Counted from the stretch's first letter, positions 23,303-37,481 are shown. The stretch is DNA of 64,000 bases from Trema orientale (GCA_002914845.1 JXTC01000010.1:1579352-1643351); one strand, 5' to 3'. Made by a program: numbers and translations. The notes: generated by a model not told the origin, from the letters alone.

Positions 23303-26300
23303 ATGAAACTTCATATGCATAACCCCACTAGTATTACTAGTACTTCTACTTCATGTGCTCTTTGGCAATCTTTGTTTCTCCTTTATGTGATTCTTCTCTT
23401 GTCTCTGAGCTTTTCACCTATTAAAGCCAATGCATTATTAGGAAACGAAACAGACAGACTTGCTCTAGTCAAATTCAAAGAATCAATCTCGAATGACCCA
23501 CATGGAGTCTTGAGATCCTGGAGTGAACCAATCCACTTCTGCAGCTGGAATGGAGTCACATGCGGCCATCGCCACCAAAGAGTAACGGCCTTGAACTTGG
23601 AGGGCTCTAACCTCAGAGGTACTATATCACCTTACATAAGAAACCTCACTTTTTTAAGCTCCATTAACCTCAAGAACAACAGCTTCTTTGGCGAAATCCC
23701 ACATCAAGTTTGTCGTTTGTCTCGGTTGCAAAATCTGAGTCTTGGCTACAACATGTTGGAAGGTGAACTCTCAGCAATGAACCTGAGTTACTGCTCGGAG
23801 CTCAGGGAGTTAGCTCTCACAAAGAACAGAGTTACAGGAGTCATTCCCTCGGAGCTTGGCACTTTGACCAAGCTTGTGCTGCTTAATCTTGACTCAAACA
23901 ATCTCACTGGAGAAATTCCACCTTCCTTGGGAAACATGTCATCACTCGAACAATTTTATGTACAAACTAACAAGCTGGTAGGAACTGTTCCGGATGAGCT
24001 AGGCAAGTTGAAAAGGTTAGAAGTTTTCGCAACAGGGGCTAATAGTCTGTCTGGTATGCTTCCTCTCTCACTTTACAACATATCCTCTTTAAGAATTCTC
24101 TCAATTACCGATAACCAGTTCGAAGGCAATTTTCCTCCGAATATAGGCCTTACACTCCCCAGCCTACAAGAACTTTATGTTGGTGGTAATAAGTTCTCCG
24201 GGGTAATCCCGGAATCACTTTCCAATGCTTCTCAACTTCAGGATATTGATGTTTCTGAAAATAATTTTGTAGGACAAGTTCCAGCTAGTTTCGGAGTTAA
24301 TCTTCCAGATCTTAGAAGGTTAAATTTAGAGCACAATAATCTAGGAAACTACTCGGCTGATAGCTTAGATTTTATTGCATCTTTAGCAAATTGCAGCAAA
24401 TTGGAAGGCTTGTCTTTGAGTACAAACAACTTTGGAGGTGTTTTACCAAACTCAATATCCAATTTGTCAACTTCACTAACTCAACTTTATTTTTCAAGGA
24501 ATCTGATATCTGGAACTATTCCTGAGACATTGGCAAATCTGGTCAATTTGATCATCCTATCCCTATCGTATAATCTCTTTCAAGGTGTCATTCCAGCTTC
24601 TTTGGGGAAGTTAGAAAATTTGCAAGCTTTGGCTTTAGATGGGAACAAACTATCAGGAAAGATACCCTTATCTCTTGTAAACCTCACTCAAATCGCTTAT
24701 CTTACTTTGTCAGAAAACAACTTAGAAGGAAGCATTACTCCGAAACTTGCAGATTGCCAATATCTGCAATACCTTGAGCTTTCACAAAACAACCTGAGTG
24801 GGACTATTCCCGTAAAGCTTTTCAGTCTTTCTTCATTATACTTTCTCAACTTATCACAGAACGGGTTGACTGGTAGCCTACCAGGGGAAGTGGGCAATCT
24901 AAGGACTATCCGTTATCTCCATCTCTCCGAAAACAATATTGCCGGTGAAATTCCTCAAACAATTGGAGATTGTGAGAGTCTAGAATTACTTTCCTTACGA
25001 GGGAATTTCTTTCAAGGGAATCTCCCATCTTCTTTGGCTTCTCTCAAAGGTCTTCAATACTTGGATCTTTCACAAAATAACTTGACAGGAAAAATTCCAA
25101 AGGATTTGCAGAAACTTCCTGTCTTGGAGTATTTGAATATCTCGTTCAATGATCTAGAGGGAGAGGTACCAAACCAAGGTATCTTTAAGAACACTACTGC
25201 AATATCAGTTGTTGGAAATATCAAGCTTTGTGGTGGTGTACCGAAGTTGCAACTTGCAAGATGCCCCAAAACAATTGAATCCAAACAGGGAAAGAGAAAA
25301 GGTCTTAAACTAACAATCATAATAGTTTGTGTGACCACGTCTTTCCTTCTGTTTGCATCCTTAGTTTTTCTTTTCCGGAGGAGGAAATCAACAGGGCAAT
25401 CACAATCTGAACACTCCACAATCGGCTTTCTTTCAAAGGTTTCATACCAGAAGCTACATCAGGCTACTAATGGATTCTCTCAAAGCATGTTGATTGGAAA
25501 AGGTGCTTTTGGCTCTGTATATAAAGGTGTACTTGATCAAGAAGAAAGCATAGTTGCTGTAAAGGTCCTCAATCTTCAACAAAAAGGAGCATCCAAGAGT
25601 TTCATTGCTGAATGCAATGCATTGAGAAATATTCGACACCGGAATCTTGTTAAGATCTTGACATGCTGCTCTAGTGAGGATTACAATGGCAATGAGTTCA
25701 AGGCCTTAGTCTTTGAGTATATGTCGAATGGAAGCCTAGAGAAGATGCTACATATGGTGAACACCCATGAAAACCAATCAAGGGGTTTAAGCCTAATTCA
25801 GAGACTAAATATTGCCAGTGATGTGGCCTCTGCAATATACTATCTTCATGACCATGGTGAACATCCAATCATTCACTGTGACTTGAAGCCTAGCAATGTT
25901 CTTCTTGACAACGAAATGATTGCTCATGTAAGTGATTTCGGATTAGCAAGGCTGATATTGAACACCACTGGCATATCGGAAAGTCAAACTAGCACAACTG
26001 GAATAAAGGGCACCATTGGCTATGCTCCTCCAGGTAACATCTCCTCACTATTTAATTTCTACGTATGGTCTGACAAAAATAAAGATACATGAGTTGGATT
26101 AGTGTGGAAGAATCAAACTAGCTAGCTATCACATAGGGACTAATATATAAACGAAGTCAAATAAAATGTTTGTTTGTTTTTTTTTTTTTTTTTCATCTAA
26201 CTAAAAGCTTCTTATTTTGAACGCATTGAAATTAATCAAAGTGACATAATTTTTTCTTAGAGACTGATATTGAGTTACAGAAGATATGATAACTTCTATA

Positions 26301-26911
26301 TATTTCAGACTCCTGACATATGATGAATACCATTGATGCTTTCCTCTTTTTTTCAACACTTCAGAAACTGATTATTATATACAAGTCTTATACATCTGTT
26401 GAGAACTCAAAAACTTTAAATTTGATACTGTGCATGAGTTACAGAGTATGCAATGGGCAACGAACCATCAAAACGAGGGGACATCTATAGCTATGGGATC
26501 CTTGTGTTGGAGCTGTTCACGGGAAGGAGTCCCACGGACGAAATGTTCAAAGATGATCTCAACCTCCATAATTTCGTTAAGATGGCATTGCCAGAAAGAG
26601 TAGTTCAAATAGTTGACTCTGCTCTTCTTCCAAGCGAAGATGAAGAAACAATGGTGAGAAGACAAAACTACAACAATGGAGGCATTAATGAGATTAGTAC
26701 AGAAGGAACTAGTGTTACTTTTGCGAACCAAAATCAGACAAGTGCTCATCTACAGAAATGCTTGCTTTCGGTCTTGGAGATTGGACTCGCATGTTCAGTA
26801 GTTTCACCAAATGAAAGAATGAACATAGGAGATGTCACCAAGGAGTTGCAGCATATCAGAAATGCTTATCTGGGCCTTGGGATCCATGGACAAAGACAGA
26901 GGACCGGCTAG
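23303..26911 (+). CDS. LRR receptor-like kinase 2 (subfamily XII, non-RD)
   Basis: Two exons, 23303-26033 and 26445-26911, with a 411-base GT-AG intron at the same codon as in LRR-RLK 1. The product is 1065 residues. The start is set at the ATG at 23303 (MKLHMHNP), which aligns with the sister start; the in-frame GTG at 23270 is not a plausible plant start. Layout: signal segment, LRRNT_2 cap (NETDRLALVKFKESI, WNGVTC), about 20 LRRs, transmembrane helix near 670-693 and a kinase with GKGAFGSVYKG from 732, Lys754, HCDLKPSN with catalytic Asp860 and DFG at 878. All catalytic residues are present and it is non-RD. The juxtamembrane and kinase parts are almost identical to RLK 1, while the LRR part differs much more. 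Probable plasma-membrane immune receptor, ligand unknown. Confidence 0.93.
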
Positions 26912-26918
26912 CTAATAG

Positions 26919-27144
26919 GTAATATTAGAATAATATATAATTTTAATTTCATTAGCTTATAATTTAGTCCAAGTATATACCACTACACTAAAACATACAG
27001 AAGAACTATGATCTTGCAACCATTAGAAGATATAAAAAATCTAGATTAGTACCAATTAGTCTAATGTTGTCATGTTACTTACTCCCGACTTATTTAGAAT
27101 GTTTTCTAATATATTCGAACTGACTTCTATAATTTGCACTGCAG
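26919..27144 (+). other. probable 3'-UTR intron of LRR-RLK 2
   Basis: GTAAT donor seven bases after the stop; acceptor TTTGCACTGCAG. Position and flanking exon text match 17702-17942 of the sister gene. Confidence 0.5.
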
Positions 27145-27890
27145 GAGCTTGAAATTTCTTGAAGGAACTCCAATGGTGAAGATCTTTTGTATTTCTCTTT
27201 TGAGAATATGCTGCGACATTTGTACTGGGGCCGATTCTTATGCGAAGTTAATTTAGAACTTTGTTCGTACTGGTGTACTTGATGTTTGTTTATTTGGTTT
27301 TGTTCTCTTGCATTATGCAGATGCATGTCGAGTAGTAAATAAAATATGGGCGATGCGTAAGCACATAGACCATATATTAATACGTATGTTCTACGGAATC
27401 AAAATGACTTTTATGGATTTTGGTATACTAATCAATCATTTTCAATGTTTTTGTCAATCATCTTAAGCACTAAATAGTAGAAAATTACATGTGTGTTTTT
27501 CACTTTCCATCTTCAAAGGTGTAAAAAATATCAAAGAGCATATTACATATATTCATATCTACTTTCGTTGTTTAATTAGTTGGCGAAAATCGAGGGAGCA
27601 TAATAGTAAGAACAAATTTTTATAATGCGAGAGACTTGAGTTTGAAGCCTCCCTCCTAGTTTTATTTATTATCACCCGTTTTTTTTTTTTTTGAAAAATG
27701 TAATATCACTTTTCACTTGTAGCATGTAGTAACTTGGATTACAGGTCGAAATTCGATTAAGAAAAAAAAAAGTATGAACCATTCTGTCTAAAACTTGGAT
27801 TGGTTCCCATACATTATACATGCGTGTATGTCCGTGGTGCCCCTTATTATGTTCTAAATAAAGAAAAGTACCAATAAAAAGTTGACATGA
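27145..27890. other. 3' flank of LRR-RLK 2, no further gene
   Basis: AT-rich; no coding or bounded repeat recognised apart from homopolymers near 27680 and 27760. Confidence 0.5.
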
Positions 27891-27967
27891 ATAACAATTA
27901 TAAAGTTAAAAAACAAGGATAAGCAAACAATTTGCACAGTACAACTTTGTTACGTGAGTAAAACCTA
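27891..27967 (-). pseudogene. relic of BBE-like gene 3' flank
   Basis: AACAAGGATAAGCAAACA and GTGAGTAAAACCTA with matching intervening text are shared with 39870-39958 and 35755-35820, the DNA just past the stop codons of the two BBE-like copies. No BBE coding sequence remains beside it. Only the 3' end of a former copy appears to have survived, about 8 kb from the others. Confidence 0.65.
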
Positions 27968-28652
27968 GGGCTTCTTTCAAAATTCCAGGCCCAAAGTACT
28001 AAAAATAGAAAAATTCCAGATTAATTTAGAAAAATATCACATTTTAAAAAATATTTAGAATAATAAGACATTCAATGAATATTTAAAAAAAATTATTTTT
28101 TTTTCAAAATTAGTATTTTTCAATGGTACTCAAGGTAATCAGTTGGGTTACTTGTTAAAACCTATCCTCTTCGTGTTATTGAGCTTTTTATACACATGGG
28201 TTTAATTCCAGTCCAAAATTACTCAAAAAACTTTGCTCCTCACATGGACTGAGAATCACCCTTTCAGCTTAACATAATGTAAATTAACTAAATATGATTA
28301 AGAAGAAAAGCAAGTATGAATAAGAAATGAACATAACTTCAAATAGAAAAATCTTATTATTTGAAGGCAAAAAAAAGACTACACTATGAAAAACAACAAG
28401 AAAAACAAGAAAAATTATATTCTTCTGAAGGCAAAGATGTCATATGCATTATTTAGCACTTATTTATATAAACTTGGAGAAGATAAATTCAACAAAGTTA
28501 GATAGGAGTTTGGTGTAAATTTGTATTTTTATTGTCAGATCTAATCTCTGAATTTTCATTGCTTGTTTTGATATTGAAATATGCCTATTCTCCCTTTGGT
28601 CGAAGGCATTACTGTAGAAAATTTCTTATCTTTCTACTATTGCTAGAAGAAT

Positions 28653-28828
28653 AATGCCATAGGGTACCAGTGATACCCAACAATATATGATGTGTCAGTC
28701 TGTTACTGGTTAATTATAATTATATTTCTGATAGGACCCATGTGAGACCCATTTTATTAATTAGAATCGTCCAATAACAGACAGACACATCATTATAGTC
28801 TGGACACGACTAGTGCTCCCATAGCATT
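28653..28828. mobile_element. small foldback MITE
   Basis: A 176-base near-palindrome. The left arm (AATGCCATAGGGTACCAGTG, ATGATGTGTCAGTCTGTTA) mirrors the right arm (AATGCTATGGGAGCACTAG, ATGATGTGTCTGTCTGTTA when reversed). The target duplication is not clear. Confidence 0.6.
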
Positions 28829-29448
28829 CCTCTTGCAAGAATCACATGAAAATGGTTTGTAATTTGAGAGTTATGGCCCAAATACTTGAGCATGTCAGGT
28901 TAGGCCGAGCTTACAGTCCAATAGTGCTGTGATCTGATTCTGATCCATTAAATAATTGAATTGCTCTCAATTGTAAACTATAATTTTATGGAGTGAATTC
29001 GCTTCGGTGCTACCAAATTATCTATTAGTTTTCCAGATTGAAATTTATGCTCATTTTTCTGAGTCTGCATCAAAATGATAATTTAACATAAATTAAGGAC
29101 AATTCTTGTTTTTAAACTAATTATTATTAAAGTCCGTAAGTTAGAAAAATTAATAACAGGCTAAAAGTAAAATGATAATATAAATCCTTAATTACTACAC
29201 TTTTAAATATATAAAGAGGGTAAAAAATTCACTCCTGAATCAAGGGCAAATGCGTGTCCACAAAGAAGCCACAAACAGATCAGAAGCTGCCACATGTCTA
29301 TGATTATCATCACAGATTTACTATTTTCTAAGGATGGATGATAGACAAAGAGCCACGTACCCAGCCATTTATAGTTACCTTAGTAATTGTGGGTGGTTAG
29401 CCTAATTACTGCGTTTAATTGTCCACAATCAAGTGCAAATGTATAATT

Positions 29449-29672
29449 TTTATTTATTTATTTATTTTTTGCTGGAAGAAGATTTCATTAAGACAAAACA
29501 GAAAGAACAGGGCTACAGAAAAGGCCACAAACACCTAAAAAAAGAAAAATTAAGGACTGGTAGTACATGATTGTTGGTTAGAAAAAACTCCAGCAGGAAT
29601 ATCAGACAAAGAAAAAGAGCCGAAAGAAAGAGTTAAGGTGGGGCGGCCCATGCTGCCAAATTGTGAGCTACA
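29449..29672 (-). mobile_element. 5'-truncated LINE tail
   Basis: Minus-strand end of an L1-type element: the RNase H C-terminal text VAHNLAAWAA, then a 3' UTR and an A-rich tail. It is flanked by an 18-base duplication, AAGTGCAAATGTATAATT (29431-29448) and the same word with one change at 29673-29690. Only about 220 bases were inserted. Confidence 0.82.
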
Positions 29673-29690
29673 AAGTGCAAACGTATAATT

Positions 29691-31913
29691 AAATAGTCAG
29701 GGACCAACACCTATAGCCTACTAGTCTGCTGGGTTAGGTCAGTATGATGAAAGAAACAAGTTAAGAAGAGAAGTAATACAAAATAATTGTACAAGATATT
29801 CAGCTTAGGAGAGGATAATAATGGGTTTACTTAAGAAGCATAGCTTCATCTAGATTATTACTATCTCTTTGAGCGGCTCATTCGATATATAATTTTATTT
29901 ATGATCATTTTTAAGTACGATTCCTATATGAAATATAGTTATTTTCACCCGAAAAAATCTAGAAAAAACTAATACTTGTTTATTGTCGTATTTATATCAC
30001 TTATCTTGCTTACCATATTATCTTCACATTCTACCTGAAAATTGCATACTGGAATAAGTTTTACACGTATCTACTTCTCTGGAAGTATATTAATACCGCC
30101 TATAAAGGGCTGGCTTAGCCACCAAAATGACCAATTTTATTATTCATTAATTTTAAGTCAATCATGCTAACATATGAACAACATAGGCTTAATTCCATTT
30201 TATATTGGCACACTTGAGTTACCATGTTAGCACACTTGGTGAAACTTATGTAGCCATATTTTTACTTTATTCATTTATTCTCGGCTGTGCATTAATTGTT
30301 CACACACGTCGAATCCCATCTCACACTGAGCCCCTTAGTTTGATTTATGGAATCTACTCGGCTAATACATCTAGCCACATGTTACTCCTGACATCACATC
30401 ACGTCTAAGTATAATTGAATGCTAACTCTATTCTTAAATTTGTCCTCACCGTGATTTGCCAGATTCTTACACATCATGTGTAACCTTTGTGGAGGTACAT
30501 ATTTTCACCATTTACATAAATATATATAACTTACGCTAGGTTATAAATTTATAGAAAATCATGTTTAGAAGCATAAAAATGAAACAATTATCACATCTTT
30601 GCAAATAAGATGAAAGCAAATATTTTGTTTTTGATACTTATATATTTACTAGTCTGAAAAGGCACGTGCTATTTGGACTACTATTTTTTGTTATTTGATT
30701 AAATAATTATAATTGTTTATAAATTTAAAAAACCATACGTTATTTCATCAAATAAATTACTGTACGTAAAAAAGTATGTATATGAAGAATGGAATTAATT
30801 AAAATTAACAAGTTACATTAAGGATATAACATAAGATATAATAAGGATGTGACATATATATTTTACGTTGAAAGAAAGTACATTATACATAAATATATGA
30901 CGTATATATTTATATATAAAAAAATATCATACACAAGGATATAATTAAGAATTATCTTGTCTTTTTCACAAAAAATAGAGTTGATTTTGTGTCTCTTTTT
31001 TTGCTACAAAATTTACGTGATTTTGTTCACTAGAGATAAGCATTAGTAGATATTAAAAGTTTTCTCTAGCATGTATGAAGTAACAAAGTTAGGTATATGA
31101 CTACAACATCAAAAACCTAGTAGTTATTTATTAATTATCAGACTAAGTAATTATTTGTGAGGGTTGGATAACTTGGCTATTCTAAACTTGAGTTTCATTT
31201 ACACTATCATGATCTTCCATAATTGCAGCAAATGATTCTAATGATGCATCAAAAAACACCAAGGCATCATAAATAAAATATGTCTAAATCATACAAATGA
31301 AGATTATAATTGCAAGAAGAACTTCCAATGGTTATTTAAAGAAATTAAGAAAATAATTTTAAACCATTTTTTTTCGTTTAAGTTTGAGGACTATTGGATC
31401 TAATCTATATTTTAAAATTCATGGGACATAATCATGTAAAGTTAAATAAGGCAAATAAAAAAAGAACAGAAAAACAAAATAGCAGTAGAGAGATAGGTGA
31501 AGAGGAAAAGGGAGAGGAATAGAAAGCTTGAAGAAGAAAGAGCATCAATTTTTGTAGAAAAAACAAGACTTGTGAACAAAAACTTTGTTCACTCAGATAA
31601 TGAAAATTATGAATTTTAATTATTAATAATGACCACCCAAATTCAATGTTGTAACAAACTATAGATTCTACTACCAGGCAGATAAAATGACATTATTTTG
31701 GCACCATTTTCTCTTTGCACAGATATGTACAATGGATTACATTAGTACGCAGTTTAATTGTCTCAATCAGATCTATGTATGTCTCAAAACTCAAATTTCA
31801 TAAAAGAATTTACTTAATAAATTGATATATGTACTCAATTTAAGGACTCAGATCTGCAGCAAAACGCCTAAAAAAATGAAATAGAGAATCAACATTCTCC
31901 TCTTCAACAACCA
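29691..31913. other. intergenic AT-rich DNA, no gene
   Basis: No coding resemblance in either strand. The frame at 30205-30408 has no recognisable domain. Confidence 0.5.
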
Positions 31914-31922
31914 TTCTTTAAA

Positions 31923-32349
31923 GGATCAATGTATCCCCTGAATTTTTTTTTTGGCAATTAGGACCCTAAATTTAGAATTTTTGACATGATTAGCCCCTGA
32001 ATTTTTCGTAGATTTGCAATGTATCCCCTGAACTTTTTTTTTTAGTAATTAGGACCCTGAATTTAGGATTTTTGGTATGATTAGCCCCTGAATTTTTCGC
32101 TGATTTGCAATATATCTCCTGAGTTATATGCAAATTTTTAAAAAATTAAAAAATAAATTACAAATCAACGAAAAATTCAGGGGCTAATCATGTCAAAAAC
32201 TCTAAATTCACGGTCCTAATTGCCAAAAAAAAAGTTCAGGGGATACATTGCCAAAAATTCTAAATTCAGGGTCCTAATTGCCAAAAAAAAAGTTTAGGGA
32301 TACATTGCAAATCATCTAAAAATTCAGGGACTAATCATGCCAGAAACCC
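31923..32349. mobile_element. MULE-like foldback with arms of tandem units
   Basis: A perfect 9-base duplication TTCTTTAAA flanks it (31914-31922 and 32350-32358). Each arm is about two copies of a roughly 110-base unit (ATGTATCCCCTGAA ... GCAATTAGGACCCT ... GATTAGCCCCTGAATTTTTC). The right arm repeats the units inverted, so the transcript could fold into a long hairpin. No coding. Confidence 0.78.
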
Positions 32350-32358
32350 TTCTTTAAA

Positions 32359-33323
32359 TATATCAAGAGATAGAAAGAAAAAAAAAAGCCACTTTATATT
32401 CGATTATTTTTTAGCAAATAAATAAGGAATTAGTCTTGCACCACTTCCAAAATCTTATGTCAAATACTTGAACAATGTTAAAAGACAATCATACTAGTTA
32501 TGCATGTTAAGTACTACTTACTAATAGAGGTATGGAGCTGACTAATTCTTAATTTACATGTATACTATATCTTTGTTATAATATGTAGTGTTTAAACACA
32601 GAAACGATTGTATATTGATCCTTATATACTCGTGGCACTAATGCATGATAACATACATTTTTAGATTTCCAGAGGGTTGTGCGCTCAATCAAGTCGTAAA
32701 ATTCCTTCAATTTATGAGTCCTAAAAATGAGAAGCTTATGGACTTAATTAATTAGAGTAAATTGCTCTTCATACTGGTCACAGGTTCTCTTAATATGTGT
32801 ATATATTTATGAGCTGTTAAATATAATCTCACCTAGATAGGTATAATACTTTTTACTTTTTTGGAAAGAAAGTTTAAATATTAGGATATCATGTTCTCCA
32901 TATTGTTATATTGTTATTTCAGTTTCTTATGGCCAACGTATTTAATATATCTATATAAACAAAGGAAACAACATTTTATATACTCGATTCTAGAAAAATC
33001 CACACCAATTGATCAGAACAAGGGAAAATATAAAGGGAAAAAGAACATACGCGTTAGATATGAAAATTGGAATCTAAAATTCTCACACAAAAGAACATAC
33101 CTAAAAACCCAATCTTTTCAAGAAACCAATTGACTTCCATATCTAAATTGACTAAAATCTCTACAAAATCTTACACCCAAAATTTAAAAGAACTCGAACA
33201 AAAAAGAAGATAATCAAATTCCAAAAGCCAAAACTCATAAGTCATAAGAAAAACGAAATAAGAGAAAAACAAAAAGGTCCCGTGGAGAAGAAAAGAAGGT
33301 CCCGAATCAAAGGGAAAGTCACC
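32359..33323. other. intergenic, no gene recognised
   Basis: AT-rich; the frame at 32891-33133 shows no family resemblance. Confidence 0.5.
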
Positions 33324-33332
33324 AAAAGGATA

Positions 33333-34144
33333 TACTATAGACCCTTAAATCTAATAGATGTTCAAGATCTGGTGGCAGAAAGAAAAGATGGAAAATGTGG
33401 CAGAAATTTTACTGTATACCAAAACCCAAATGCCACTTATTATATGCTAGAGGTTTTTGTTGTTACGTTGTGGAGCCTTTGGAAAGAACGAAACAATGTG
33501 AAACATGGATCTCGGGGCCGTCGACCAAATAAAGTTCAGGAATCAGCTGGTCGTTTTCTACATGAGTTCCAACAAACTCGGTTGAAGGTTGACGGTGCCC
33601 TGCTACCAAAAAACCGTCCGGTTTGTGATAAATGGAAATGCCCTCTTGCAGGTCATCTTAAGTTAAATGTTGATGCTGCTATCGATTCTACATCTAATAG
33701 TATCGGCGTTGGTGGAGTGCTCAAAGATAATAATGGCAATGTTATAGATGCTCTGTCTAAACGTCTCTGCCTCATCCAAAGTCCTTACGTTGCTTAATTA
33801 TTGGCTATGAAAGAGGTTTTATCCTGGTGCAAATACAGGGGTTATGCGGCCCATATGCTTGAAAGTGATTGCTTATCTGCTGTAATGGCTGCCAATGCTA
33901 AAGTTGGTCTTTCCACCGAAGCTATTTTGATTGGAGATATCCAGTCTTTGTTTTTGGATTGTCAAGTGGGTTCTTGCTCCTTTGTAGCCCGAGAGAGCAA
34001 CACTATGGCCCACACTTTGGCAAAGTTATATTTTAAAGATGACTTTATGTTTTCTGGGTTTGATGATATCTTGAGATGTATAGCCCACTATGTGGCTTCT
34101 GATCTTGGGTAATGCAATTTTTGTTTTCCCTCAAAAAAAGAAAG
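33333..34144 (+). mobile_element. 5'-truncated LINE with RNase H end
   Basis: L1-type ORF2 end followed by a short 3' UTR and an A-rich tail (34131-34144). AAAAGGATA occurs at both edges (33324-33332 and 34145-34153), consistent with a target duplication. The 5' part, including the reverse transcriptase, is absent. Confidence 0.7.
33447..34112 (+). pseudogene. LINE ORF2 C-terminal RNase H-like domain, broken
   Basis: Two in-frame open stretches (to 33797, then 33801-34112) separated by a TAA at 33797-33799. They give TLWSLWKERNNVKHG, LKLNVDAAID..SIGVGGVLKDNNG, AMKEVLSWCK, LESDCLSAVMA and ARESNTMAHTLAK, the RVT_3/RNase H-like order with Asp, Glu and Asp kept. The stop replaces a residue just before the AMKEVL helix. 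A plant RNase H-like host gene is an alternative, but the A-rich tail and edge duplication favour a LINE. Confidence 0.75.
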
Positions 34145-34315
34145 AAAAGGATACATGCATATAGGAGGGAAAAAAAAGAACAATTAAGTAAATTTATATA
34201 TGCATTAAAAAAAATTGTAAAGCATAGAGAAAATCTTGTAAAAGATACGTCAGTATAAACAAAAAAATGTCTTTAGTCTAAAACGATTCATGAAAAAAAA
34301 ATAATAAAGACGAAT

Positions 34316-34882
34316 TGCAACGCCCCAAGTCCCACATTGGGTATGTTCTGGGAAAATCATGGGTATTTAAGTGATGGTCTATGAGCCCAAAAGTACCTTC
34401 AAGCTAGCACTTTTGGGTGAGACCCAATGGTATTACATTTGGTATTCAGAGCATACCCAATCCATACCTGTGTGGGCCTTGGAAGGCTGCCACGGGCCGG
34501 AATCGTGGTAAATGTGGACCCCGCCCATAGGGGTTGTATGTGGGCTATTGAATGTGGACTCCCTAGCGAGGACGTTAGGCTCTTAACGGGGGAGATTGTA
34601 ACGCCCCAAGTCCCACATTGGGTATGCTCTGGGAAGATTATGCTCTGGGAAGATTATGGGTCCAAGTCCCGCCCCAAGTCCCACATTGGGTATGCTCTGG
34701 GAAGATTATGGGTCCAAGTCCCACATTGGGTATGCTCTGGGAAGATTATGGGTATTTAAGTGATGGTCTATAAGTCCCACATTAGGTACGCTCTGGGAAG
34801 ATTATGAGTATTTAAGTGATGGTCTATGAGCCCAAAAGTACCTTCAAGCTAGCACTTTTGGGTGAGATCCAATGGTGTTACA
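34316..34882 (+). mobile_element. complete TRIM (miniature LTR retrotransposon)
   Basis: 567 bases with the 5-base duplication CGAAT on both sides (34311-34315 and 34883-34887). The left LTR is 34316-34437 (TGCAACGCC ... GGTATTACA). The primer site TTTGGTATTCAGAGC is at 34438-34452, a 140-base non-coding interior follows, a purine tract ACGGGGGAGAT precedes 34597, and the right LTR is 34597-34882. The right LTR is 286 bases against 122 on the left, because a segment beginning AAGTCCCACATTGGGTATG is repeated. It is non-autonomous and would need copia enzymes in trans. Confidence 0.9.
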
Positions 34883-34914
34883 CGAATATTATATAAATAT
34901 GAAATATGACATAC

Positions 34915-35572
34915 TAAGACATAGTACTCTACAATACCCTCATTTTTGCCAAGAGTAGTCGTTACCCTCCTCATATTTGAAATTAGATCCACATGCTTTT
35001 TTTTTTGTTTTGTTTTTTTTTTCTTTTTTTTACAAATGTAGTATCAGTTTACCCCATTTTTCACAAATATAATGTATTTTTTTCTGAATTTTTAAGTGCC
35101 AATTTGCTAGATGTTTAGCCCCTCATATTTAAAATTTACTCCACACACTCCTTTTTGTTTTATTACAAATGTAGTGTCAATTTACTCCATTTTTCACAAA
35201 TACAGTATGTTTTATCTACATTTTTAAAATCTAGTGCCAATTTGCCCAAGTGAAGATTTATGAATATTGAAATTTTTTTCCACCATTATCAATTTTAACA
35301 TAAAATTATCTTCCGAATTCGTACACAAATTTGAAAACATGGTGATTTTATCTCATTTATTCCCCCTTATCATGTGTTTTGAAAAATTCTTCATCATTTT
35401 CAAGTTTAACATACTTGCTAATCGGGATAAAGTGACATAACATGAACAAAAATTGGGGTAAAATGACTCTACATGTCTAAATACTTGGCTATGTGGGTGA
35501 AATTTTAAATGTAAGAGGATAAAAAGACGACTACTCATAAAAGTGAATGGGCTGTAGGACATTTTGTCCTGA
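34915..35572. mobile_element. possible long-TIR element with internal tandem units
   Basis: Imperfect inverted arms: the left GACATAGTACTCTACA...AGAGTAGTCG, and the right, reversed, GGACAAAATGTCCTACA...TGAGTAGTCG. The left arm includes two tandem units of about 144 bases (from 34969 and from 35113) sharing CCTCATATTT and TTTTTCACAAATA words. No clean target duplication found. Confidence 0.4.
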
Positions 35573-35828
35573 CATAATATTTGTGTGCGTAGAAAGAATT
35601 GTATGGTTTTTAGTTGGAGTACCTAGTTTTATCCCAAGGAGTCTTCATCCTCCAAGCAACTACCAGCTCTAAAGATCAGGATCAACTTTTGTGATCATTA
35701 CACGGCTAGAATCACAAAATAAAGATGAGGAAAAAAAAAAGAACCTTGATAATTAGGAAAGAGGATTGGATAAGCAGACATTTTGCTCAGTGCAACTTCA
35801 TTACGTGAGTAAAACCTACCTTCTTATT

Positions 35829-37481
<1,653 letters not shown>

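Noticed and set aside
33447-34112. Host RNase H-like protein gene
   Set aside because: An internal stop, A-rich tail and matching edge words fit a truncated LINE better.
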